From positions 1-30,816 of the IMG/VR virus record IMGVR_UViG_3300025127_005103: 30,816 nt of DNA; one strand, given 5' to 3'. A program made the position numbers and the translations under genes. This DNA is from a virus. Positions 20,462-28,883 of the stretch are shown here, one piece after another. The notes beneath the pieces are model-generated. The model searched no databases and was not told the origin of the DNA. It worked only from the letters and a program-made list of their open reading frames with translations. The stretch's first letter is position 1; the number at the start of each line of letters is the position of its first letter.

Positions 20462-20692
20462 ATGAAGTTAAAAGAGTACATAAAAACAAATGGATATAAT
20501 TATCGTAGTTTTGGAAAAGCTATTGGTATTTCCTTTAGAAATGTTGAAATGTGGTCTAGAGGAGAAAGACTGCCAAGATGGCAAGATGCAGAAAAAATAT
20601 TTGAATTTACAAATAATCAAGTAACTGGAACTGATTTATATGAACAACAAATACTTCGCAAAAAAGCAGATTTACAAAGGCAAGAAGTTTGA
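20462..20692 (+). CDS. Cro/XRE-type helix-turn-helix regulator
   Basis: A 76-residue Cro-like protein: NYRSFGKAIGISFRNVEMWS followed by RGERLPRWQDAEKIF is the five-helix HTH pattern, with the recognition helix at SFRNVEMWSRG. It is first in the rightward unit, next to the inverted repeat, with GGAG before the ATG. It probably binds operators in the divergent region, and may bind the TGTAAATACA sites of P1-P6 (inference). Its end overlaps the next gene by 53 bases. Confidence 0.75.
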   Translation: MKLKEYIKTNGYNYRSFGKAIGISFRNVEMWSRGERLPRWQDAEKIFEFTNNQVTGTDLYEQQILRKKADLQRQEV

Positions 20693-20963
20693 TAGTAAAA
20701 AAGAGTTAAATAGGTTTATGATTTTAGAGCAGTTAGAAAAAGAAAATAAAATATTTAACTTAGAATTACATCCAGTTTTTCCTTTGATTGTAAATGGAAA
20801 AAAAATAGGAAGATATACGGCAGACTTTAGGTATCGTGATATTTATGGAAATATTATAGTAGAGGATGTCAAAAGTAAAATAACTAAAACAAGAGATTAT
20901 ATGTTAAGAAAGAAAATATTAGCAACATACTCTCCACCAATAGAGATAAGGGAAATATTATGA
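20640..20963 (+). CDS. DUF1064 PD-(D/E)XK nuclease
   Basis: A 107-residue protein matching DUF1064: MNNKYFAKKQIYKGKKFDSK, then KELNRFMILEQLEKENKIFN, GRYTADFRYRD (Asp62) and IIVEDVKSKITKTRDY (Asp76-Val-Lys78, Glu75), then KKIL. Such phage proteins are thought to resolve branched DNA (Holliday junctions) like RusA. The full conserved N-terminus supports ATG 20640 despite the overlap with the HTH gene and a weak ribosome site. It sits with replication genes. Confidence 0.75.
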   Translation: MNNKYFAKKQIYKGKKFDSKKELNRFMILEQLEKENKIFNLELHPVFPLIVNGKKIGRYTADFRYRDIYGNIIVEDVKSKITKTRDYMLRKKILATYSPPIEIREIL

Positions 20964-21595
20964 GTTGGAAAGCTCAAGGTTGGGCAATAGAACAAAAAAC
21001 TGGTTCTTCAAGTAATAAATGGGTTTTAATGGTTTTGGCAAGTTTTGCTGATGAAAAAAATGAATGTTTTCCTAGTTTTAAGACAATTTGTAATATAACT
21101 GAATTAAGTAAATCTACAGTAATAAGATGTATAAAAGATTTAGAAAGAACTGGGTTTATAGAAACACAAGAAAGATTCGTAGACTTTCAAGATGCCAAAA
21201 GACAAACTAGCAATCTATATAAGTTAAAAATAGGTGGGTTTCAAATTGACACTAGTGGGTATAATAATGACACCCCACCTAGTGTTATGATGAAATCCCA
21301 TATAACCAGTAATAATAAACCAATATATACAGAAGAATTTAATGACTTTTGGAATATGTATCCAAGACGAGAAGGTTCTAAGAAAAAAGCATTTGAATTA
21401 TGGGATAAAGTAACAAAAAATGTAATTACAAAAAAAGAGTTATTTTATTTTTGTGAAAAGTTTAATAAGCTAAATAAAGGAAAAGATGTTAAATATATTC
21501 CTCATTTAACTACTTGGTTAAATCAAAGAAGATGGGAAACTATTAATGAGGAAGAAAAAAAGACAAAGTTTAACTTAAATCAACTAGTGGGGTAA
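20960..21595 (+). CDS. HTH replication initiator-like protein
   Basis: A 211-residue protein. The N-terminal winged helix SSNKWVLMVLASFADEKNEC, then SFKTICNITELSKSTVIRCI and KDLERTGFI is the HTH_36 type of phage replication initiators. A linker follows, then EEFNDFWNMYPRREGSKKKA and PHLTTWLNQRRWE, typical of the C-terminal part of O-type or DnaD-like loaders. It probably recognises the origin and recruits the primase-helicase encoded next. ATGA overlap upstream. Confidence 0.75.
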   Translation: MSWKAQGWAIEQKTGSSSNKWVLMVLASFADEKNECFPSFKTICNITELSKSTVIRCIKDLERTGFIETQERFVDFQDAKRQTSNLYKLKIGGFQIDTSGYNNDTPPSVMMKSHITSNNKPIYTEEFNDFWNMYPRREGSKKKAFELWDKVTKNVITKKELFYFCEKFNKLNKGKDVKYIPHLTTWLNQRRWETINEEEKKTKFNLNQLVG

Positions 21596-21596
21596 T

Positions 21597-23294
21597 ATGA
21601 GTATAAATGAAAAGCTAATGAGTGAGGGGATAAAAGTAAACTATTCTCTTGATCAGCAAAAAGTAAGATGTCCAAAGTGTTCACATACTAGAAAAAATAG
21701 TAGTGAGCCTTGTTTGAGTGTAAGTATAGATAATGAGAAAGCACTATGGAGATGTCATCACTGTGAATGGGAAGGTTCAGCTTTTTCTGACAATGAAACA
21801 AAAACATTCAGAAAAGCAGAAGTTGTTCCAATAAAATCTCCAAAATTACCAGAGGATAAAAAGCTATCAGATAATGCTTTATCATGGTTAGGCAGTAGAA
21901 ATATAAGTATAAAAACGGCACAAGATTTTGGTTTATATACACACAATGGCAGTTTATGTTTCCCATATTATCTTGATAATGAAGTTGTGAATGTTAAATA
22001 CCGAACAAGTAACAAAGAGTTTAGACAAGAAAAAAACTCATTAAGAACATTATATAATATTGATAATGTAAAAAAATATTGGGAAGAAACAAACAAAAAA
22101 GAGATTATATTTGTAGAGGGCGAAATGGATGTTTTAGCCTTATACGACTCTAATTTTACTAATGTTTGCAGTCTTCCAGATGGTGCACCTAAAGAACCAA
22201 AATTTAAAATGAATGATAAAAGGTTTTTCGCATTTGAACAAAGCCAATGGATATTTGATGCCGAACAAGTAATAATAGCTACCGATAATGACCAAGCAGG
22301 TGATGCCCTTAAACTTGAGTTGTTGCACCGTTTCGGTAGGGATATATGCAAAGTTGTCCATTTTCCTAAGTATAATGATAAACAGTTAAAAGATGCAAAT
22401 GAAGTTTTAATACATTTAGGAGCGGATAAGTTAAAGGAATGTATTTACAATGCTGAAGAATTTCCAATTAAAGATATACATACGGCAAATGAATATAAGA
22501 ATGTAGTTCAAAATATATATGATGGTAATGTTCAGAGAGCATTTTCTACTGGGTATGAAAAATTAGACGAAATTTATAAAATTATGCCAAGCACATTTAA
22601 TTTAGTAACTGGTATTCCTAATCATGGAAAAAGTAATTTTTTAGACCAAATATTAATGAACTTAGCAGAGCAACAAGATTTTAAATTTATTGTATATTCA
22701 CCAGAGCATTCAACACCAAATCATTTAAGAAGACTGCTAGAGAAAAGATGCAGAAAACCTTTTGATATAGGACCATACCCAAGAATATCGCAAGAAGAAC
22801 TTAATTCTGGTATGGATTTTTTAGACAGGCATTTTAAATTTATTGAAAATAGCGATGATATACCAACAATAGATTATATTTTAGCAAAAACAAAGGTTGC
22901 AAAGCTAAGATACGGAATACATGGATTAATTATTGACCCATTCAACCAAGTATCAGCAACAAGAGAAAATAATAAAAGAGAAGATGAGCATATAAGAGAT
23001 ATTATTGCTAAATGTCAACAATTCGCTAGAAATCATCAAATAGTTGTTTGGATGGTTGCACACCCTCATAAATTATCTAGAAATGATAGTGGAGTTATAC
23101 CACCACCAGATTTATATCAAGTAAGTGGCTCTGCTCATTGGGCAAACATGGCAGATGTTGGAATAGTTATTCATAGAGATTTTGAAGAAAACAAAACAAC
23201 TATTATTACTAGAAAAATTAGAGAACAAGGGGTTTATGGAGAAATTGGCTCTAAGGATTTCTTCTTTAATTACAAAACGAGGTGCTACGAATGA
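21597..23294 (+). CDS. Primase-helicase (T7 gp4-like)
   Basis: A 565-residue replicative enzyme. Zinc ribbon CPKC (25-28) and CHHC (53-56) for template recognition; Toprim primase core with Glu174 in FVEGEMDVLALYD and Asp230/Asp232 in IATDNDQAGD; RecA-like helicase with Walker A GIPNHGKSN (339-347), Walker B Asp447 in GLIIDPFNQV, and WMVAHPHKLSRN after it. It both lays RNA primers and unwinds the fork. Together with the initiator and DUF1064 nuclease it forms the replication module. No DNA polymerase lies in the window, so the host polymerase or a gene elsewhere is used. Confidence 0.93.
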   Translation: MSINEKLMSEGIKVNYSLDQQKVRCPKCSHTRKNSSEPCLSVSIDNEKALWRCHHCEWEGSAFSDNETKTFRKAEVVPIKSPKLPEDKKLSDNALSWLGSRNISIKTAQDFGLYTHNGSLCFPYYLDNEVVNVKYRTSNKEFRQEKNSLRTLYNIDNVKKYWEETNKKEIIFVEGEMDVLALYDSNFTNVCSLPDGAPKEPKFKMNDKRFFAFEQSQWIFDAEQVIIATDNDQAGDALKLELLHRFGRDICKVVHFPKYNDKQLKDANEVLIHLGADKLKECIYNAEEFPIKDIHTANEYKNVVQNIYDGNVQRAFSTGYEKLDEIYKIMPSTFNLVTGIPNHGKSNFLDQILMNLAEQQDFKFIVYSPEHSTPNHLRRLLEKRCRKPFDIGPYPRISQEELNSGMDFLDRHFKFIENSDDIPTIDYILAKTKVAKLRYGIHGLIIDPFNQVSATRENNKREDEHIRDIIAKCQQFARNHQIVVWMVAHPHKLSRNDSGVIPPPDLYQVSGSAHWANMADVGIVIHRDFEENKTTIITRKIREQGVYGEIGSKDFFFNYKTRCYE

Positions 23295-23851
23295 ACATTG
23301 AACAAATTACAGTCACAGAGCTTAGACCATATGAAAAAAATGCAAGAATACATAGTGATGACCAAATAAATCAACTTGTTAACAGTATGAAAAAATGGGG
23401 TTGGACAATACCAATACTTATTGATGAAGATAATAATATACTTGCAGGGCATGGTCGCTATGAAGCAGGAAAAATACTAGAGTATGATAAAGTTCCTTGT
23501 ATAAGAACCAACGGTTGGACAGAGCAACAGAAAAAAGCATACATAATTGCTGATAATAAACTTGCAGAGAACTCAAGTTGGGATATGGGTTTGTATTTCA
23601 ATGAACTTAAAAACCTTAATGATGAGGGATTTGATTTATCATTCATAGGTGTTGATGATTGGAAATCAATGGAGTTTGCACCAATGTTAGAACCTCAAAC
23701 TAACTCAAGTATTATTACAGAAGATGATTTTGGTGTTGCGGAAAATAATATAAGCAAACAAATAGAAGGGGCATCAAACCAATTGCATAAGGATGGCATA
23801 AAAGTTATGTGTCCAAAATGTGCAGAAGAATTTATTGTTTCTGGGTATTGA
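23291..23851 (+). CDS. ParB-like protein with C-terminal CPKC
   Basis: A 186-residue protein with a ParB/Srx-type N-terminal domain: LRPYEKNARIHSDDQINQLV, then GWTIPILIDEDNNILAGHGR (box with GHGR at 53-56) and EAGKILEYDKVPCIRTNGWT. In phages this domain often sits on or next to DNA methyltransferases and other modification enzymes. The C-terminus carries VMCPKCAEEFIVSGY, only half of a zinc site. ATG 23291 is chosen: GAGGTG lies six bases upstream and it ATGA-overlaps the helicase stop. It opens the unusual block that runs to 27090. Confidence 0.75.
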   Translation: MNIEQITVTELRPYEKNARIHSDDQINQLVNSMKKWGWTIPILIDEDNNILAGHGRYEAGKILEYDKVPCIRTNGWTEQQKKAYIIADNKLAENSSWDMGLYFNELKNLNDEGFDLSFIGVDDWKSMEFAPMLEPQTNSSIITEDDFGVAENNISKQIEGASNQLHKDGIKVMCPKCAEEFIVSGY

Positions 23852-23852
23852 T

Positions 23853-24497
23853 ATGTTAGAGCATAAACATTTACTTCTAATGGCAGATATTCATAAGCCA
23901 ATCAAAAATGAAGAGCAAATTATTAGATGGATTAAAGATTTAGTATCTAAGCTAGATATGAAAATATTAATTCAGCCACAAGCAAAGTATTGTGATACAG
24001 AGGGCAATGCAGGAATAACTTGTATTTGTGCAATAGAAACATCTCACATTGTTTTGCATATGTGGGATGAAATAAACCCTGCAAAATTACAATTAGATAT
24101 ATATACTTGTTCTAATTTAGATTTACCGCTTGTATGGAATAAAATAAGGGAACTAGAGCCATTTGATATTAAATATAAATTCTATGATAGGGATGGTGAC
24201 TTTGTGCTTTTGAATGACAAAGAAGAAAGAAGAATACAAGATAATCTTATTTCAAATAAATGGGTATTTGCTAAATCAATGCCAAAGATTCCTCATTGGT
24301 ATAGTAGAAGTTTAGATTGGGAATCAGAGGACAAATTTGCAGAAGCAGTTGATTTGATAAATAAAAATGGGGTCAAAGAAAAATTTGGCAGTAAATATTA
24401 TACTTATTATCATCACAAAGATTATAAATATTGGACAATGGAAAACAAAAGCACCCCAAGTCATAAGCATATCCTAATAAATAGAGCAAAGATATGA
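23853..24497 (+). CDS. speD: AdoMet decarboxylase (SpeD-like) fused to a phage C-terminal domain
   Basis: A 214-residue protein. Residues 1-120 match bacterial S-adenosylmethionine decarboxylase: EHKHLLLMADIHKP, then ICAIETSHIVLHMWDE and LQLDIYTCSNLD. The self-cleaving serine (Ser64), His69 and Cys86 are kept, so a pyruvoyl enzyme that makes decarboxylated SAM is likely; the Glu usually before the serine is Thr63. Residues 137-214 are a different domain, known to me from other phage proteins: VFAKSMPKIPHWYSRSLDWE, then NKNGVKEKFGSKYYTYY and YKYWTMENKS, ending ILINRAKI. ATG 23853 follows the ParB stop by one base. The fusion ties dcSAM chemistry to the modification-like block. Confidence 0.75.
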   Translation: MLEHKHLLLMADIHKPIKNEEQIIRWIKDLVSKLDMKILIQPQAKYCDTEGNAGITCICAIETSHIVLHMWDEINPAKLQLDIYTCSNLDLPLVWNKIRELEPFDIKYKFYDRDGDFVLLNDKEERRIQDNLISNKWVFAKSMPKIPHWYSRSLDWESEDKFAEAVDLINKNGVKEKFGSKYYTYYHHKDYKYWTMENKSTPSHKHILINRAKI

Positions 24498-25735
24498 AGA
24501 TATTCTTAAATGAAAATGTATGGCAAGTTGGTCTTGAAAGAATGGAATATCTCTTTGATGAATTTGAAAATATAGTAGTTTCATTTAGCGGTGGTAAGGA
24601 TTCTACTGTTACTCTTGAATTAGCACTACAAGTTGCAAGAAAAAGAAATAGATTACCTCTTTCAGTTTACTTTCTTGACCAAGAGGCAGAATGGAGTGCA
24701 GTAATTGATTATGTTAGAGAAGTTATGAGCAGAAAAGAAATAAAACCAATTTGGGTTCAAGTACCAATATTTCTGCCTAATTCAATTTCTCAAGAAGAAC
24801 CTTTTCTCATTACATGGGAAGAGGGCAAAGAATGGATGAGAGAAAAAGACCCACTAGCGATTAAAGATGGTATTGTTTTAAAAGAACAAACAAAAGGAAA
24901 AGAACCAAAAGCAGGTTATTGGTATGATTATTTTGTAAAATCTATAAATCAAATTTTCCCAGAACAATCTGCTTGTTTTCTAGCAGGAATGAGAGCAGAA
25001 GAAAGTCCTCAAAGATTAGCAGGATTAACAAGTGGACAATGTTATAAACATATTACTTGGGGAAGAATATTAGATAAGAAAAAAAATCAATATACATTTT
25101 ATCCATTATTTGATTGGAAAACAAGTGATATTTGGAAAAGTATTCATGAAAATAATTGGAAATATTGCAAAATATATGATGAGTTTTTTAGATATGGTCT
25201 TCCAATAAGAGACATGAGAGTATCAAATCTAACACATGAATCAGCACTTAAGAGCTTATTTTATCTACATGAATTAGAAGGAGATACATGGGAAAAGCTA
25301 AATAAAAGATTAAAAGGAATAAATCAAGCAAAGCACATTGAAAAAAAGAACCTATTAGAATCTAAAAAATTACCATTTATGTTTAAGTCTTGGAAAGAAT
25401 ATAGAAATTATCTTACTGATAAAATTATAACAACACAAAAACATAGAGATGTATTTTATAAAGCATGGAAAAAAATGGACGAATTCTATGATGATATGAA
25501 AACACCATCAGAGCTTCATCAGAAACAAATTAGGTCAATTCTCGTAAATGATCTAGAACTAGTAAAATTAAATAACTATTTACAAACACCATCAGTAATT
25601 GTTTATCGTGAATGGAAAAAGGGAAACCTTTTAAATAGAGCAAGAAATCCAAATCATCTAAATCAGATAAAAGACCATTACTTATCAGATGATTACAGAA
25701 ATAGAATGAAAAAAATATTTGGGAGTAAGGCATAA
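24494..25735 (+). CDS. PAPS-reductase-like PP-loop ATPase (IbrA/COG3969-like)
   Basis: A 413-residue protein of the PP-loop ATP pyrophosphatase superfamily: SGGKDS at 32-37, VYFLDQEAEWSAVIDYVREV, then FLAGMRAEESPQRLAG and FYPLFDWKTSDIWKSIHEN. Its length and C-terminal part (ESALKSLFYLHELEGDTWEK) match IbrA / COG3969 (DUF3440-containing) proteins rather than sulfate assimilation enzymes. Relatives such as DndC adenylate a substrate before sulfur transfer. IbrA normally pairs with the ParB-like IbrB, which is encoded two genes downstream. It overlaps SpeD by 4 bases and the transferase by one. Confidence 0.8.
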   Translation: MKIFLNENVWQVGLERMEYLFDEFENIVVSFSGGKDSTVTLELALQVARKRNRLPLSVYFLDQEAEWSAVIDYVREVMSRKEIKPIWVQVPIFLPNSISQEEPFLITWEEGKEWMREKDPLAIKDGIVLKEQTKGKEPKAGYWYDYFVKSINQIFPEQSACFLAGMRAEESPQRLAGLTSGQCYKHITWGRILDKKKNQYTFYPLFDWKTSDIWKSIHENNWKYCKIYDEFFRYGLPIRDMRVSNLTHESALKSLFYLHELEGDTWEKLNKRLKGINQAKHIEKKNLLESKKLPFMFKSWKEYRNYLTDKIITTQKHRDVFYKAWKKMDEFYDDMKTPSELHQKQIRSILVNDLELVKLNNYLQTPSVIVYREWKKGNLLNRARNPNHLNQIKDHYLSDDYRNRMKKIFGSKA

Positions 25736-26394
25736 TGGATTTAGATAAGATTTATGATAATGTTGCTAAGGATTATGATAATAAATATCAATCAGCAATT
25801 CATAAAATAGAAGATTATATTATTAGCCATATATTAACAAGTCAAATCAAGTCAACTGATACTGTCCTTGATTTAGGATGTGGAACTGGTCATGTTATCA
25901 CTTTAGCCAATTTAAATTATATGCAGTATTATGGTGTTGATTTCTCTCAAGGTATGATTGACGATGCAAAAAGTAAATACAATAATTATACTTTTGTAAA
26001 TCAAGATATTACTAAAATGGATTATATAAAATATTTTAATGTTATTTTAGCAATATATGGTCAAGTTAATTATATTGGTATAAAAAAATTCTGTGATATT
26101 ATACAAAAACACGGAAGCAAAGACATCAAATATATGGCAGTAGTATATGCTAAAAATGGTCATGAAGATTATTCATATACACAAAATTATCAAAACTATT
26201 TCACGAAACAAGAAATAAAAGAAAGTATGTTACAAGAAGGATTTGATGCTTCTGTAAAAGATTTCTCATTTAATGGTAAACAAGAATTTACTGGACAACA
26301 ACAATTAGAAAGAACTTTATTTAGTAAAGACAAAGAAACAAATAATTGTAAATATTATATTATTACAAATTTTGATATTTTTAGGAAGGTTTAA
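25735..26394 (+). CDS. Class I SAM-dependent transferase between IbrA and IbrB
   Basis: A 219-residue Rossmann transferase: motif I VLDLGCGTGH (44-53), the acidic strand-2 end YYGVDFSQGM, and NQDITKMDYIKYFNVILAIY as motifs II-III. The first 40 residues are helical. It lacks a target-recognition domain or the NPPY/PCQ motifs of DNA methylases, so the substrate is not DNA in any obvious way; it may modify a nucleotide, protein or small molecule. Because SpeD makes decarboxylated SAM two genes upstream, an aminopropyl transfer instead of methylation should be considered. ATG overlaps the IbrA-like stop (TAATGG). Confidence 0.75.
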   Translation: MDLDKIYDNVAKDYDNKYQSAIHKIEDYIISHILTSQIKSTDTVLDLGCGTGHVITLANLNYMQYYGVDFSQGMIDDAKSKYNNYTFVNQDITKMDYIKYFNVILAIYGQVNYIGIKKFCDIIQKHGSKDIKYMAVVYAKNGHEDYSYTQNYQNYFTKQEIKESMLQEGFDASVKDFSFNGKQEFTGQQQLERTLFSKDKETNNCKYYIITNFDIFRKV

Positions 26395-27090
26395 ATGAGT
26401 ATAGAAAACATAAAATCATCTATTGAAAATGATTTAGAAAATTTATCAGAAGATGAAAAAATTGAATACATTGAGCAATTAAAAACAAAATTGAACAAAA
26501 TGACAAGTTTAGGAGAGCAACCAATAAATTTTATACGATGGGTTGATGTTGATAAGGTTCAAGCTAATGACTATAATCCAAATAGTGTAGCAGGGCAAGA
26601 AATGAGTCTTCTTTACACATCAATAAAGCATGATGGATATACTCAACCAGTTGTTACTATTTTTGATGAAAAGATAGGTAAATACATAATCATTGATGGT
26701 TTTCATAGATATTTTACTTGTAAGAATAATGAAGATATCAAGGAAAGAAATAAAGGAAGATTACCTATAGTAGTTCTAGAAAAAGATATTAATCAAAGAA
26801 TGGCATCAACTGTAAGGCATAATAGAGCAAGAGGAAAGCACTCAATTGATGGTATGTCCAATATGGTATTTAAGATGTTAGATAATGGTTGGAAAGATGA
26901 AGATATATGTAATCATTTAGGTATGAAACCAGATGAATTATTAAGATTAAAACATATTACTGGATTTAGTAAGTTATTTGAAGATGTAGAATATTCTAAG
27001 TCTTGGACTACAAAAAATCAGATATTATTAAAAAAACAACAACAAGAGTTGGAAAATTCTCAAAATAACGATATAAATGATAGTAAGTGA
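26395..27090 (+). CDS. IbrB-like ParB/Srx-fold protein
   Basis: A 231-residue protein. Residues 1-40 form a charged helical lead; then INFIRWVDVDKVQANDYNPN, IIIDGFHRYFTCKNNEDI (box with DGFHR at 101-105), DINQRMASTVRHNRARGKHS and a helix-turn-helix near 165-190 (GWKDEDICNHLGMKPDELLR). This is the IbrB type of ParB protein, which co-occurs with IbrA. The ParB/Srx fold can bind or hydrolyse nucleotides. AGGAAGG before the ATG. It probably works with the PP-loop protein at 24494. Confidence 0.75.
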   Translation: MSIENIKSSIENDLENLSEDEKIEYIEQLKTKLNKMTSLGEQPINFIRWVDVDKVQANDYNPNSVAGQEMSLLYTSIKHDGYTQPVVTIFDEKIGKYIIIDGFHRYFTCKNNEDIKERNKGRLPIVVLEKDINQRMASTVRHNRARGKHSIDGMSNMVFKMLDNGWKDEDICNHLGMKPDELLRLKHITGFSKLFEDVEYSKSWTTKNQILLKKQQQELENSQNNDINDSK

Positions 27091-27112
27091 TAATAATTGA
27101 TAAGAGTAAGAT

Positions 27113-27673
27113 ATGACAATTAAATTAACTGAAACTTTAAAAACTCAAATTAAATCAGAATTTGTTGAGGGTTTGGTTGATAATGATAATAAAAGAAACT
27201 ATCCAAGTATAGATGAATTATCAAAAAGACATAATGTAGCAATTGCTACTCTTTACAGACACTCAAAAAAAGAAGATTGGCAGAAAGCTAAAAATCAATA
27301 TCAAAGTAAAATTGAAGAAAAGCTAAAAGAAAGAAGAATGAAAGATTTTGTAAGAGCATCAGAAAGATTAGATGAAAGTTGCTTACAAATATCACAAGGT
27401 CTTTTAAACTCTGTTGGAAGAAAACTTCAAAGAATGATGGAAAAGCAAAATGAAAATCCATCATATGAAGGCTATCCTAATAGTGAATTAAGAGAAATGT
27501 CTAATACAGTTATTAATGCCCAAAGAATAGGTAAACTTGCTTTGGGTGAAGCTCAAGAAATATCAAAGGTTTCTGCAAATGTTACAAATGACGAAGACTT
27601 CCAATTCTTGGTCAACGAGATACAAGAAATTAACAGAGAAAGGTCAAAGAGGGCTAATCACACTATCCAATGA
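27113..27673 (+). CDS. terS: Small terminase subunit
   Basis: A 186-residue helical protein with an N-terminal HTH (NYPSIDELSKRHNVAIATLY, then RHSKKEDWQKAKNQYQSK) and a long helical middle, followed by MSNTVINAQRIGKLALGEAQ. TerS recognises the packaging site and regulates TerL. It lies just before TerL, whose start overlaps its last 95 bases in another frame. A 22-base gap separates it from the IbrB-like gene, so it shares its transcript. Confidence 0.8.
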   Translation: MTIKLTETLKTQIKSEFVEGLVDNDNKRNYPSIDELSKRHNVAIATLYRHSKKEDWQKAKNQYQSKIEEKLKERRMKDFVRASERLDESCLQISQGLLNSVGRKLQRMMEKQNENPSYEGYPNSELREMSNTVINAQRIGKLALGEAQEISKVSANVTNDEDFQFLVNEIQEINRERSKRANHTIQ

Positions 27674-28874
27674 TTGGCACAAAACTGCTCGTGATCAACA
27701 ATTGACACCTCATGGTGATTGGGATATTTGGTTAATACTTGCAGGAAGGGGTTGGGGTAAAACAAGAACTGGTGCAGAGGACATTGCTTTCTTTGCATTA
27801 TCAAATCCAGAGAGTATTTGTGCAGTTGTTACACCAACGTTTGGAGATATAAGGAGAGTTGCATTCGGTGGTCCTAGCGGACTTATGAGCATAATTCCTA
27901 AAGAATGTTTGTTAAGTGGTCGTGGTCAAGGATATAATAGTAGTTCAGCAGAAATAAGATTATATAATGGAAGTAAAATAATGGGATTCTCAGCTACAGA
28001 GCCAGATAGATTAAGAGGTCCACAATTTCATAGAGCATGGTGCGATGAATTAGCAGTTTGGCAATATGCAGATACCTTTGACCAATTAATGTTTGGTTTA
28101 AGATTAGGTACAAAACCTCAATGTATAATTACGACAACACCAAAACCAACTCCACTTATTAAGAGTTTAGTCAAAAGGAATAATATAGTTGTAACAAAAG
28201 GAAGTACTTTTGATAATGCACCTAATCTTGCACCATCTGCTCTAGCTATGCTAAAAGAAAAATATGATAATACAAGATTAGGAAGACAAGAACTATATGC
28301 AGAAATTGTAGATGATGTTGAGGGTGCTTTATGGACACCATCAATGATTGAAGCTAAGAGAATACCAAAATTAGAAGAACAATTACAAAGAATTATAATA
28401 GCAGTTGACCCTGCGGTTACAAACCAAGAAGGTAGTGATGAAACTGGAATTATCGTGTGTGGAAAAGGTTTTGATAATAGATACTATATTTTAGAAGATT
28501 TATCTGCTAGAATGTCTGCAGATGCTTGGGCTAATGTTGTTGTAAATACATTTTATAAGTATGAAGCAGATAGAGTCATAGCAGAAGTTAATAATGGTGG
28601 TGATTTGGTTGAAAGGCTTTTAAGAACAGTTGATAGTTCTGTACCTTATAAGGCAGTAAGGTCAAGTAAAGGAAAGCTTGTAAGAGCAGAGCCAATATCA
28701 GCACTTTATGAACAAGGAAAAGTTAGTCATGTTGGCACTTTTTCTAAATTAGAAGATCAATTGTGTTCTTATACTTTAGATAGTAGAAGTTCACCAGATA
28801 GGCTTGATGCTCTAGTATGGGGGTTGACTGAACTCAGCAAATCGTCTGGTCAAGCGATGTGGAGAGTATCATAG
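27579..28874 (+). CDS. terL: Large terminase subunit
   Basis: A 431-residue packaging motor. ATPase: Walker A AGRGWGKT (55-62), Walker B and catalytic Glu at Asp156-Glu157 (AWCDELAVW), coupling motif IITTTPKPTP. Nuclease: Asp277 in IIAVDPAVTN, ADRVIAEVNNGGDLVE, and Asp407/Asp410 in SPDRLDALVWGL. It pumps DNA into the procapsid and cuts concatemers. The start is uncertain; ATG 27579 (AAAGG nine bases upstream) and ATG 27588 are possible. Both lie inside terS. Confidence 0.92.
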   Translation: MLQMTKTSNSWSTRYKKLTEKGQRGLITLSNDWHKTARDQQLTPHGDWDIWLILAGRGWGKTRTGAEDIAFFALSNPESICAVVTPTFGDIRRVAFGGPSGLMSIIPKECLLSGRGQGYNSSSAEIRLYNGSKIMGFSATEPDRLRGPQFHRAWCDELAVWQYADTFDQLMFGLRLGTKPQCIITTTPKPTPLIKSLVKRNNIVVTKGSTFDNAPNLAPSALAMLKEKYDNTRLGRQELYAEIVDDVEGALWTPSMIEAKRIPKLEEQLQRIIIAVDPAVTNQEGSDETGIIVCGKGFDNRYYILEDLSARMSADAWANVVVNTFYKYEADRVIAEVNNGGDLVERLLRTVDSSVPYKAVRSSKGKLVRAEPISALYEQGKVSHVGTFSKLEDQLCSYTLDSRSSPDRLDALVWGLTELSKSSGQAMWRVS

Positions 28875-28883
28875 GAGTCAATA

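Noticed and set aside
21968-22351. - strand frame of 127 residues within the primase-helicase
   Set aside because: Antisense to clear Toprim coding sequence, no ribosome site, Ser/Leu-rich shadow composition.
22440-22449. TGTATTTACA, the inverted-repeat core of the early promoters, within the primase-helicase gene
   Set aside because: It lies in coding sequence, has no -35 at the fixed distance and can arise by chance in AT-rich DNA.
28541-28554. TGTAAATACATTTT within terL
   Set aside because: Same motif on the + strand, but the bases 29 upstream (CTAGAA) are no -35 box; it is explained by the coding sequence.
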